A stretch of DNA of 16,616 bases, from NCBI GenBank assembly GCA_002423155.1, contig DIUV01000009.1, positions 31,284 through 47,899 of the forward strand. The letters are read 5' to 3'. The DNA comes from Alphaproteobacteria bacterium UBA6149 (GTDB lineage Bacteria; Pseudomonadota; Alphaproteobacteria; Rickettsiales; UBA998). The translations under genes and the position numbers were made by a program. This document shows positions 1 to 5,959 of the stretch, in pieces. Position 1 is the stretch's first letter. Every line of letters starts with the position of its first letter. Under the pieces are notes generated by a model. That model had not been told where the DNA came from, ran no database searches, and worked only from the letters and a program-made list of their open reading frames with translations.

Positions 1-664
1 GCTCAACAATTGTAGTAGCAGAAGAAGAGGAAATATCCGGCAGCTCAATATGCTTTTGCACCACTGCAGGAGCAGCTTCGTTCATCGCAACTACTATCGG
101 TTTTGGCAGATTACTGGGAATAACTTCCACTACCCCACGCGAAAGACCAATTAAACTAGCTTGATTCTCTTGAGTTAATTCTTTTGTTGGTTTTACAAAA
201 TTATGCTCATTGATAGATGCAACCGTAAAAACGGGATTTGGGGGCAATTTCTGTTCTACAACAACCAGTCCATCTGAGGAAGATTTATCTGTAGCATTCA
301 ATCTGGCTGATGCCAATTTGCTAGTAGAATTAGCCATCCATTTTTGAAAGATAGGACGGAAAGATTTTCTTTGATTGGCATTTTCAGTGGGAGCATTGTA
401 AGCAATTTTGGCATGATAAGCAACTTTGGAATTACTTTTTTGCAACACCAAACCATCATCTTTTTGCAAAATAGAAACCTGCCGCTTATAAAGCGCAGAC
501 AATGATTTGTTTTTCACCAACCCCGAAGATACACCACAAGATGTTTGCCCTTTTTCCGACCAACAAGCGTCAACTTCCCTAGCCTGAACGTCATCTGCCA
601 AAAAAAACATCAGGGCATTGGACAGCAAACTAGAAGAAAGCAAAAAACGACACCAAAGTTGCAT
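1..664 (-). CDS. Secreted protein of unknown function, C-terminus outside the window
   Basis: I translated this frame directly; it is open for 221 codons and runs off the left edge, so the gene is incomplete at its 3' end. It begins MQLWCRFLLSSSLLSNALM and continues through a hydrophobic stretch to LADDVQA-REV, which fits a Sec signal peptide with cleavage after VQA (about residue 30). The mature part has two cysteines close together (ACWSEKGQTSCG), followed by a polar sequence rich in Ser, Asn and Lys without recognisable domain motifs. Later segments are Pro/Val/Ala-rich (PSNLPKPIVVAMNEAAPAVV), which looks like an extended linker. It is therefore probably periplasmic or surface exposed. No family is recognised. 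The start is the first ATG before the signal peptide. Confidence 0.75.
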   Translation of the reverse strand, partial: MQLWCRFLLSSSLLSNALMFFLADDVQAREVDACWSEKGQTSCGVSSGLVKNKSLSALYKRQVSILQKDDGLVLQKSNSKVAYHAKIAYNAPTENANQRKSFRPIFQKWMANSTSKLASARLNATDKSSSDGLVVVEQKLPPNPVFTVASINEHNFVKPTKELTQENQASLIGLSRGVVEVIPSNLPKPIVVAMNEAAPAVVQKHIELPDISSSSATTIVE

Positions 665-1005
665 AACAGTCAATAGGACAATATTTTAAGCTAAAATGTT
701 TATTCTTATTCCCACACCACCAATAATATAGATGATAAGCTTACAATCGCAAACTAGTATAACGCTTAATTATTTGATAAAGATTCAAACGAAAGCACAA
801 TACTTAAGAACAAAACAGTACCCATTCTGCACAAGATATAGTAAATGTCAAAAACAACTTACCACAATATTATTGATATTTAGTTATGCTACCCTATTAT
901 AACAATAAAAAAATATTATTTATTTTTTCTTTTCACACCAAACAATTGGTGGGATTGCAGTCGCAATCCTGTATAGTGCTTATTATTTAATTATTATTAT
1001 TTAAT
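665..1005. other. AT-rich intergenic region between divergent genes
   Basis: No gene is seen in these 341 bases. The region separates the minus-strand secreted protein from the plus-strand secreted protein, so promoters for both must lie here. It is very AT-rich, and near its right end there is a compact hairpin, GGATTGC-agtc-GCAATCC (952–969), with a 7-bp perfect stem. The left arm of a longer inverted repeat starts at 971. An imperfect palindrome ATTTTA-agc-TAAAAT sits just upstream of the minus-strand start. Confidence 0.5.
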
Positions 1006-1031
1006 ATGACTTTAAAAGGTAAGCACTATAC
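971..1031. repeat. 12-bp perfect inverted repeat flanking a start codon
   Basis: GTATAGTGCTTA at 971–982 is the exact reverse complement of TAAGCACTATAC at 1020–1031. The 37-base loop contains the AT-rich leader and the ATG of the 105-aa secreted protein. In an mRNA that includes both arms, the stem would enclose the translation start. Without a transcription start it is not known whether the left arm is transcribed. It may instead be a binding site or a remnant of a small element. Confidence 0.55.
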
Positions 1032-1323
1032 ATTATTTTTTCACCTGCTCATCTCATTGTGCAGTGTGTCAAATACGCAGGCAATTGAACTAAAAAAAGA
1101 CACCAATAAATTCATTGAATTAAAAAGAAATAAAACCAACAATCTGCAAAAACCAGATAATATCTTCAGAAAACTACCAAAACGGATGGAAAAAATTCCA
1201 CTCAGCAATCTCGGAAAAAACCGCGACGCTCGCAAGGATATTAATACATCGACCCCCAACCAAACGCCCCCCAACCAAACGCCATTTTCCAATCAAAGCA
1301 ACGAAGCATCCCCGTTCGAATAG
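1006..1323 (+). CDS. Small secreted protein of unknown function
   Basis: A 105-aa protein with a convincing signal peptide: basic start (MTLKGKHY), hydrophobic core (TLFFHLLISLCSVS) and a likely cleavage site after NTQA (residues 23–26). The mature chain is short, very basic in its first half (many Lys/Asn) and Pro/Gln/Thr-rich near the end, where PNQTP occurs twice because of a 15-bp tandem duplication. There are no cysteines after the signal peptide and no known domain. The ATG sits between the arms of a 12-bp inverted repeat and has no clear Shine–Dalgarno sequence. The opposite strand also carries an 83-codon frame, but the signal peptide and its position in front of a hairpin favour this reading. 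Function unknown. Confidence 0.55.
   Translation: MTLKGKHYTLFFHLLISLCSVSNTQAIELKKDTNKFIELKRNKTNNLQKPDNIFRKLPKRMEKIPLSNLGKNRDARKDINTSTPNQTPPNQTPFSNQSNEASPFE
1254..1283. repeat. 15-bp tandem duplication inside a coding region
   Basis: CCCCAACCAAACGCC occurs twice back to back (1254–1268 and 1269–1283). The unit is a multiple of three, so it adds a five-residue repeat to the secreted protein without breaking the frame. It probably arose by replication slippage. Confidence 0.85.
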
Positions 1324-1350
1324 ATAGCTACTCTAAACAACAATAAAGAA

Positions 1351-1494
1351 CCCCGCCCCAAGTGGCGGAGTATTTAGTAGTCGTCATGCCGCCGAAGGGC
1401 GGCATCCATGCCAAACCACAAGCTCATAACCAACGGTTAAGCATGGATACCAGCCTTCGCTGGTATGACAAAGCGAACGCCCCAAGGGGCGGGG
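1351..1494. repeat. Dispersed palindromic repeat (copy 1) inside a GC-rich hairpin
   Basis: The core (1383–1469) starts GTCATGCCGCC and ends CTGGTATGAC, and belongs to the same family as the cores at about 2075–2170, 12030–12125 and 16229–16325. Each arm is its own small hairpin: ATGCCGCC-gaa-GGGCGGCAT on the left and ATACCAGC-cttc-GCTGGTAT on the right. Around it lie CCCCGCCCC (1351–1359) and its exact complement GGGGCGGGG (1486–1494), and each outer piece can also fold locally. It lies between convergent genes, so the outer hairpins may serve as terminators for both. Confidence 0.75.
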
Positions 1495-1534
1495 AATTTA
1501 ACCCTGAAGTGGATTAATGATTTACAAAACCACC

Positions 1535-1966
1535 CTAATCTCGGTGCCTGTAATATCCACGATATTCATCTCTACCATGTCCCCAACCATGGTGGGAATG
1601 CTTGTTATAATAATAATTCTCACGATAAACCGAGCGAACCGGAGTAAAATAACTCCGATGATAATCACGCACCACATAAGTTACGGGGTATGCCACCACC
1701 TGCGGCTCCACCACGATAGGTCTCACTATCTGACGCGGCGCATTAATCGCCGCAGGTTGACGAATCGCCCAGCTACCATCTGGCTGCAAACATGCGGTGC
1801 CATAACCAGTTTGCAAACGATTTCCCACATAAAAATCCTGCGTATATTCACGACAATAATCACCACCATTATTATATGAAAAACTCACAGACCCCGCATT
1901 TGCGGCACTCGCCAGCAATCCAGAAAACAAAACTCCATTTACCAGAACAATTATACGCTTTTTCAT
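1535..1966 (-). CDS. Surface protein with 17-kDa antigen-type domain and His/Tyr-rich tail
   Basis: A 143-aa protein with a clear signal peptide (MKKRIIVLVNGVLFSGLLAS, cleavage after ANA at residue 24). Residues 25–68 contain CREYTQDFYVGNRLQTGYG and TACLQPDGSWAI, the signature of the C-terminal domain of the 17-kDa outer-membrane antigen family known from Rickettsia and many other alphaproteobacteria. The family usually carries a lipobox and a glycine zipper before this domain; both are missing here, so the domain comes directly after the signal peptide. The remainder (residues 70–143) is Pro/Val-rich and then rich in His, Tyr and Arg (KHSHHGWGHGRDEY), which could bind metal. It is probably exported to the periplasm or surface. 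Molecular function is unknown even for well-studied family members. Confidence 0.8.
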   Translation of the reverse strand: MKKRIIVLVNGVLFSGLLASAANAGSVSFSYNNGGDYCREYTQDFYVGNRLQTGYGTACLQPDGSWAIRQPAAINAPRQIVRPIVVEPQVVAYPVTYVVRDYHRSYFTPVRSVYRENYYYNKHSHHGWGHGRDEYRGYYRHRD

Positions 1967-1992
1967 AAAAACCCCATTGTTAATTCTTGTGA

Positions 1993-2248
1993 CATTATAC
2001 CACCCTACACGACAGTACTATTAACAACCACCATCACATTGAATAAAAATGATTTTTTGCAAAAGCCAATCCGTTGTCATACCTATGCAGGGCGGTATCC
2101 ATGTCAAACCATTGGCTTATAAGCTAATTGATAGGCATGGATACCGCTCTTCGTGCTGTATGACAACGGATGGATCTACCATATAATTTGCTGTTATATA
2201 ATGTAAAATCATGTTGTTAATAGTGCTGTCGTGTAGGGTGGCATTATA
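1993..2248. mobile_element. MITE-like element, 242 bp, with 7-bp target duplication
   Basis: The element spans 2000–2241. Its first 29 bases, beginning CCACCCTACACGACAG, are the reverse complement of the last 29 with one mismatch. It is flanked by CATTATA at 1993–1999 and again at 2242–2248, a 7-bp direct repeat consistent with target-site duplication. It carries no gene. Its centre holds a copy of the dispersed palindromic repeat (about 2075–2170). A second copy of the whole element lies between mreB and leuA. Such elements move using a transposase encoded elsewhere. This copy sits upstream of the 17-kDa-type gene and may affect its promoter. Confidence 0.85.
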
Positions 2249-2307
2249 CTCTCTTTATTTATAAAATCTTCTATTATTTTTACAGCAGCAACGATTGTTT
2301 CTAAAAC

Positions 2308-2344
2308 AAAAAATGCCCATCAATCAGCTTGACGGGCATTTTTT
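2308..2344. terminator. Rho-independent terminator, bidirectional in form
   Basis: AAAAAATGCCC (2308–2318) pairs with GGGCATTTTTT (2334–2344), and the stem extends inward with a G·T pair and TCAA/TTGA, leaving a loop of about five bases. It lies 23 bp beyond the stop codon of the leftmost gene of the glycine-rich cluster and ends in a U-run when read on the minus strand. Confidence 0.85.
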
Positions 2345-2366
2345 AATTATTAATCATCAGACATAC

Positions 2367-2798
2367 CTAACGATATTGCCCCATTGCCATTTGTGGCTGC
2401 ATCATACCCTGATATTGCATACTAGAAACACCACGGCTAGATGGTTGTTGCACCTGCTGCATAGCAATTGTATTCAACGCATTCATGCCTGCTTCTTGAT
2501 TTGCAGCAACATCATTTACCACACCACTAAAATCAGGAGTTTCTGGTTTGTCGCTGTTTATGTAATGATTAACCACAGTCGCCGCAGCGGCAGTACCAGC
2601 TACAGCTGAGAAAGTTGGATATTTTTGAATAACTTTGTTTGCAAGGCGTAAAGGTTGACTTACCAAATAATCAGTCCATTGCAAAGGCTTCATAAGCAAA
2701 TTGCCAGTACCTTCTGCAGCTTCTGGCAATTTAGAAAAAGCCTTTTTACTACTAGCAAATATATTTTCAAATTCTTCAAATACTTTTGAACTTACCAT
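2367..2798 (-). CDS. Small protein of unknown function, Met/Gln-rich tail
   Basis: 143 aa, no family recognised. The N-terminal third is helical and charged (VFEEFENIFASSKKAFSKL). A short Ala-rich hydrophobic segment follows at about residues 62–80 (YPTFSAVAGTAAAATVV), then a polar linker and a Met/Gln-rich tail ending QMAMGQYR. The ATG is 3 bp past the stop of the upstream glycine-zipper gene, and an AGGTAG ribosome-binding site lies inside the end of that gene, so the two are almost certainly co-transcribed and translationally linked. A terminator follows. The tail resembles the end of its neighbour (PQYAMQR), which suggests related function or a shared export or interaction signal; that is an inference. 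Confidence 0.7.
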   Translation of the reverse strand: MVSSKVFEEFENIFASSKKAFSKLPEAAEGTGNLLMKPLQWTDYLVSQPLRLANKVIQKYPTFSAVAGTAAAATVVNHYINSDKPETPDFSGVVNDVAANQEAGMNALNTIAMQQVQQPSSRGVSSMQYQGMMQPQMAMGQYR

Positions 2799-2801
2799 TT
2801 T

Positions 2802-3389
2802 CTACCTCTGCATTGCATATTGTGGACCAGCAACCGTACCATCCCAATGTGCACCACTAACGGCAGTGCTGGGAGCAGCCGCCATGTGCTGCTGGGTAGC
2901 GGCTTGGTGGTACTGTTGATGCTGCGCATTTTGAATCATATTCATTTGCATAGCTCGGGCAGTTTCTGCTTGCGCTGATGCTTGTTCTCTTTGTAGGTCA
3001 ATAGTTTGCGCCATCGCGCTTTCATTTTTAACTCGGTCAATCCCATTAGAAGCGCCGTCAACTGCTCCCTTAATAGTACCACCAACCATTCCCCAGCTGC
3101 CCCCTATGGAGCCTCCGATAGCACCAGCAATAAGTGTTGCAACCACTCCACCAGCTGCTGCTATTCCACCAAGAAAACCTGTTGCCGAGAAAGCACCAGC
3201 TGCACCAGCGATTAACCCAACCGGACCACCCAATAAAGCCGCACCAATTAGCGTCCCCCAAAGACCACCCTTTACCAATCCACTAACACCACCCTTAGCA
3301 GTATCCACTGCTGTCGCACCTGTGGCACTTAGCGCTCCGTGATTTACTGGGGTTATTTCTGCACTACTCATATCGATACCCTGTATCAT
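2802..3389 (-). CDS. Glycine-zipper hydrophobic protein
   Basis: 195 aa. After a polar start, residues about 32–112 are a long glycine/alanine-rich hydrophobic block with repeated GxxxG spacing (for example GGLWGTLIGAALLGGPVGLI and AGAIGGSIGGSWGMVGG), typical of glycine-zipper membrane or pore-forming proteins. A charged helix follows (IDRVKNESAMAQTIDLQREQ), then a Gln/His/Ala-rich tail ending QYAMQR. There is no signal peptide. Two starts are possible: the first ATG (3389) lacks a Shine–Dalgarno sequence, while the seventh codon, ATG at 3371, has AGGG seven bases upstream and may be the true start. A Pho-box-like site lies 44 bp upstream of 3389. The family is not recognised. Possible roles are an envelope protein, a bacteriocin-like peptide or an effector. 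Confidence 0.7.
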   Translation of the reverse strand: MIQGIDMSSAEITPVNHGALSATGATAVDTAKGGVSGLVKGGLWGTLIGAALLGGPVGLIAGAAGAFSATGFLGGIAAAGGVVATLIAGAIGGSIGGSWGMVGGTIKGAVDGASNGIDRVKNESAMAQTIDLQREQASAQAETARAMQMNMIQNAQHQQYHQAATQQHMAAAPSTAVSGAHWDGTVAGPQYAMQR

Positions 3390-3432
3390 TTTTTTAACTT
3401 AAAGTAATCCTAACAAAAAAAATCTCGTTTGT

Positions 3433-3452
3433 GTGTGAAGCTTTTATGACAA
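3433..3452 (-). promoter_or_regulatory. Pho-box-like site upstream of the glycine-zipper gene
   Basis: Read on the minus strand the sequence is TTGTCATAAAAGCTTCACAC. The PhoB binding site consists of two TGTCA-type 7-mers separated by an AT-rich tetramer; here the first half TTGTCAT fits 6 of 7 positions, the spacer is AAAA, and the second half GCTTCAC fits 4 of 7. A similar block sits upstream of the next gene. Function is inferred from sequence only. Confidence 0.4.
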
Positions 3453-3464
3453 TTTAGCCAATAA

Positions 3465-3881
3465 TCAGGTTTTAGTCATACCAGGTTGATTAGTTTTATC
3501 ACGTGCATCAGGTATATTTTGCTGCGCCACAATCGTTGGCTGTGGTGCCGCAGGGGCTTGCGCTGGTGCAGGTGCCGGAGAATTTTCTGCGGCTGGCGGC
3601 GTTGCTGGCAAAGGATTATTAAACAATCCCCCCAATCCTCCCGCGGCGGCAGATGCCACCATAGTGGTACAAGTTCCCACTACCGCCCCCCCCAAGCAAC
3701 CCATAACCGCCCCACCAGCTCCACCAGTTTGCCAGCCCATGATACCCCCACCGACCACACAAACAGCTTTAAAAAGGGAGCCTAACAAGCCATCCCCACC
3801 TTCCCAAAAACCATCCCACGCGCCCGAGACCACATCCCCCGCACGTCCGAATAATCCACTTATACCATCAAATAAGCCCAT
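3465..3881 (-). CDS. Glycine-rich hydrophobic protein with Pro/Ala tail
   Basis: 138 aa. It opens with an amphipathic, aromatic/glycine segment (MGLFDGISGLFGRAGDVV), continues through a hydrophobic glycine-zipper block at about residues 35–88 with three spaced cysteines, and ends in a Pro/Ala-rich low-complexity tail (SPAPAPAQAPAAPQP). There is no classical signal peptide. The layout (glycine-rich membrane-active block followed by a low-complexity tail) is shared with the two genes downstream, from which it is separated by 75 bp containing a second promoter-like region. A Pho-box-like site is found about 83 bp upstream. Not recognised as a family; small membrane-inserting peptides such as bacteriocins or secreted effectors look like this, but nothing in the sequence proves it. 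Confidence 0.65.
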   Translation of the reverse strand: MGLFDGISGLFGRAGDVVSGAWDGFWEGGDGLLGSLFKAVCVVGGGIMGWQTGGAGGAVMGCLGGAVVGTCTTMVASAAAGGLGGLFNNPLPATPPAAENSPAPAPAQAPAAPQPTIVAQQNIPDARDKTNQPGMTKT

Positions 3882-3963
3882 AATAACTACACTATCGTTA
3901 TATTAATAATTATATTATTGCATGTAACCAGCCCAACTGATTAGCTAAAACAATATATTTGTA

Positions 3964-3982
3964 TCATGAAAGTTTTATGACG
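3964..3982 (-). promoter_or_regulatory. Pho-box-like site upstream of the Pro/Ala-tailed protein
   Basis: On the minus strand this is CGTCATAAAACTTTCATGA. With the preceding T, the half-sites TCGTCAT and CTTTCAT, separated by AAAA, match the PhoB consensus CTGTCAT at 5 of 7 and 6 of 7 positions. A plausible −10 (TATATT) follows a little downstream. It is the better of the two Pho-like sites in the cluster. Confidence 0.45.
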
Positions 3983-4059
3983 ATAACCAAAATAACTGCT
4001 CTTAAAGTAGCTGTTTTTATCAAAAAAACAAAATAATTTAGCATCTGGCATATTTTAGG

Positions 4060-4087
4060 TTGACTTAAGCTCCCAAATATAGATATT
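4060..4087 (+). promoter_or_regulatory. Probable promoter of tRNA-Glu
   Basis: TTGACT (4060–4065) and GATATT (4082–4087) are 16 bp apart and about 20 bp before the tRNA. A perfect 12-bp palindrome, TCTTCGCGAAGA, at 4099–4110 abuts and overlaps the tRNA 5' end and probably forms a leader hairpin. Confidence 0.5.
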
Positions 4088-4108
4088 AGCTCCTCACATC
4101 TTCGCGAA

Positions 4109-4183
4109 GACCCCTTCGTCTAGCGGTTAGGACATCGCCCTTTCACGGCGGTAACACGGGTTCGATTCCCGTAGGGGTCACCA
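4109..4183 (+). tRNA. tRNA-Glu (anticodon TTC)
   Basis: Full cloverleaf: acceptor GACCCCT/AGGGGTC (4109–4115 and 4173–4179), anticodon stem TCGCC/GGCGG with anticodon TTC at 4142–4144, T-arm ACGGG-TTCGATT-CCCGT, discriminator A and an encoded CCA. The D-arm region CGTCTAGCGGTTAGGACA is typical of bacterial tRNA-Glu. Its 3' half is the apparent insertion site of the following island. Confidence 0.97.
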
Positions 4184-4450
4184 TCTAACTATCTGTAATT
4201 GTTCGCTTTTGTTCGTTTTGGAGTTCATCTCCAACGGCTTGGAGCAACGGACAGTTCGCCCATATTCTCCCTCATTCGCCTACAGCCAGACAATCTGGCA
4301 GCATCTTTGACAGCATCGCGCTGACTTGAACGTGAAATGCTACCTTTTTCACGGGTTGCACTGCCATGTAGTAAAATACAATAAGTATTTGCCTTTCAAT
4401 TAATTATGGCATTAACTGGCAGATAGCAGACTTGCTGGAAACAGATTATT
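4184..4450. other. Left end of the island, no gene
   Basis: No coding region is seen. It holds several GTTCG motifs close to the tRNA (TTGTTCGCTTTTGTTCG), small hairpins (CTCCAA-cggc-TTGGAG; CGTGAAA/TTTCACG at 4331–4353), and the block GGCAGCATctttGACAGCAT at 4297–4316. That block recurs with three differences at 6570–6589, again behind a TTCGCCT motif. The pattern looks like recombinase arm sites or the conserved end of a family of islands. Confidence 0.5.
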
Positions 4451-5626
4451 ATGAAGAACAGCTATAGAACAATTGATTATACAGTTTTTGGCTTGCCTTA
4501 TATAGAGGTGCATGGTGACAAGTTTCTTTACCTAGACTTATATGAATTGGTCGGGAGACACCAATTTATGACTACCTTTAACCTGAAGGAAGATAGCGAA
4601 GCGCATACCAAGTATGGAGCAAGCATATTAGGCGTAATTCATATCAATCATACAGTGCTGAAGAAAATTGAATCTTCTACCTTAACAGAAATTGATTTAG
4701 AAAGAGTACAAATCTATTTACCAGAATTTGAATTATCAGAAGAATTACGTGGTGACCTAAAATATCAAGGCATCAAAATTGCTGACATCGAATTTATTTC
4801 TTTTTTACCATATGAACGAAAGACAGAAGTACATGATACGGGAGAAAAGAAGGTTCCCAACATCATCGAAGTAAAAGTGGATTTTAAAGAACACAATGTA
4901 GATGAAGACAAACTTCAATTATCATTGCTGACTATGAAAAATAATCATGGTATAGAGTTAATTTATTTTGAGAAAGAGCAAATCATAGGGCTAACACGAG
5001 GAATAAATGATGGGCATATTGATTCACGTATTCTAGCCCATTTTGGATTTGACAAAGAAAGCATGGAGAATAATCATAATATTTGGTTATGCTATTTTAA
5101 GATGAAGGAAAAAAGAAACTCACTGTCTGAGCAACAGAAAGAGAGATATCTTGAGATTCAGAACATTCTAAGTATGAAAAAGATTACAAAAATACTTAAA
5201 GAGATAACTAAAAGCAATATTCAAGCTATTGAGATTGGGCAGCAGCAAGATACACTAAAGGTCATTATAGATTCAGCAATGAAGTTTCGCCCCAGCATTT
5301 TATCTCTTGGTAAAAAGCAAATTTATTGGGATTTGGAATCTTACCTACACATCGTTATTCGGCACGTTAAGGATTACCAAATTGGTGATTTCAAGAAAAA
5401 GACACCTTTCTCATATAAGCCAGAAGAGTTAAAGCTTTTAATCGAAAAAGTGATTAACTGTATAAAAAATGAATATCAGACAGAAAAGCTTGCGAAGCCT
5501 GATAAGATATTTACTCGTCAGGGAAAGATGGCAGTACGATTTAATGGGGATTATTATAACCTAAGAATTGAACCGGATGGTCGGCTTAGACAATTTCATG
5601 CCTTAGAATCAATAAATACAGAGTAA
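4451..5626 (+). CDS. Island protein of unknown function, 391 aa
   Basis: Cytoplasmic-looking, no signal peptide and no membrane segment; AT-rich codon use. The N-terminal half (1–230) is a mixed alpha/beta region without a recognised motif. A Lys/Glu-rich helical stretch follows at about 225–265 (SLSEQQKERYLEIQNILSMK). The last about 110 residues (YWDLESYLHIVIRHVKDYQI ... PDKIF ... YYNLRIEPDGRLRQFHAL) have the order seen in several small RNase-like toxin domains of the barnase/EndoU/RelE type: a helix with His and Arg, a short PDKIF strand, then paired strands with Tyr/Arg/Asp and a final His. I cannot confirm that family. It is the largest gene of the tRNA-Glu island and is followed by a short GC hairpin, so it may be its own transcription unit. 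A toxin, effector or defence role is only a guess. Confidence 0.75.
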   Translation: MKNSYRTIDYTVFGLPYIEVHGDKFLYLDLYELVGRHQFMTTFNLKEDSEAHTKYGASILGVIHINHTVLKKIESSTLTEIDLERVQIYLPEFELSEELRGDLKYQGIKIADIEFISFLPYERKTEVHDTGEKKVPNIIEVKVDFKEHNVDEDKLQLSLLTMKNNHGIELIYFEKEQIIGLTRGINDGHIDSRILAHFGFDKESMENNHNIWLCYFKMKEKRNSLSEQQKERYLEIQNILSMKKITKILKEITKSNIQAIEIGQQQDTLKVIIDSAMKFRPSILSLGKKQIYWDLESYLHIVIRHVKDYQIGDFKKKTPFSYKPEELKLLIEKVINCIKNEYQTEKLAKPDKIFTRQGKMAVRFNGDYYNLRIEPDGRLRQFHALESINTE

Positions 5627-5642
5627 TCCCCAACCATCCCAT

Positions 5643-5656
5643 GCGCCACACGGCGC
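5643..5656 (+). terminator. Possible weak terminator after the 391-aa gene
   Basis: GCGCC-acac-GGCGC is a 5-bp GC stem 16 bp past the stop codon, followed by GTTTCT rather than a clean T-run. It could end transcription weakly. Confidence 0.35.
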
Positions 5657-5701
5657 GTTTCTAAGCTCGTTTTCAATCCTTCGCATTCAGTAATTTACTT
5701 A

Positions 5702-5958
5702 TCCACCATTACTTTGTATGGTGGAGGAAGAACGGCGTTGTTGCCGTTCCGGGGCTTCGAAACCTCAAATCAACGACGGTTGGCATCAACCGTTATTGGT
5801 GCATTTCCTTAAAACTAATGCACCGAGGATGTCGCTTTCCTGCCTTATGGCCGGGAGGCGGCACTGTATGTCCAAGCCTCGCGGCCAAAGAGTGCTGCGC
5901 GTGTTATCGTTGATTCACGTTTCGAACTCCCGGTCACCAGCAGAAATGTTGGTGACCG
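5702..5958. other. Array of consecutive hairpins, candidate structured RNA or folded-DNA site
   Basis: Five perfect stems and one with a single mismatch follow one another in 257 bp: TCCACCAT/ATGGTGGA (5702–5725), GAACGGC/GCCGTTC (5730–5749), ACGGTTG-gcat-CAACCGT (5776–5793), GGTGCATT/AATGCACC (5798–5824), a 12-bp stem with one G·G mismatch (5848–5859 with 5876–5887), and CGGTCACCA/TGGTGACCG (5931–5958). The stretch is visibly richer in GC than the upstream island gene. It overlaps the 5' part of an open frame leading into the next gene (open from 5819, with stops at 5810 and 5816), but that frame has no ATG, GTG or TTG start before 5960. I therefore read the array as a structured element: a non-coding RNA, a leader, or an origin- or recombination-type folded DNA site. 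Confidence 0.55.
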
Positions 5959-5959
5959 T

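Noticed and set aside
1041..1292. 83-codon minus-strand frame opposite the small secreted protein
   Set aside because: The plus-strand frame has a proper signal peptide and a coherent composition; the minus frame is a shadow of it.
1351..2248. CRISPR array
   Set aside because: Repeats are dispersed palindromes without regular spacing or unique spacers, and no cas gene is in the window.
2367..3881. R-body (reb) genes as identity of the small gene cluster
   Set aside because: Size and gene number are suggestive, but the conserved Reb N-terminal sequence is absent and the glycine-zipper cores do not fit.
3006..3906. Plus-strand frames opposite the glycine-rich genes (Pro/Ala- and Ser/Thr-rich)
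   Set aside because: They are the antisense of Gly/Ala-rich codons, which naturally give Pro/Ala- or Ser-rich open frames.
5702..5958. tmRNA (ssrA), retron msr/msd or IscB omega-RNA as identity of the hairpin array
   Set aside because: No tRNA-like T-arm/CCA end or tag-peptide reading was seen for tmRNA, and no reverse transcriptase or IscB/TnpB-type gene is next to it.
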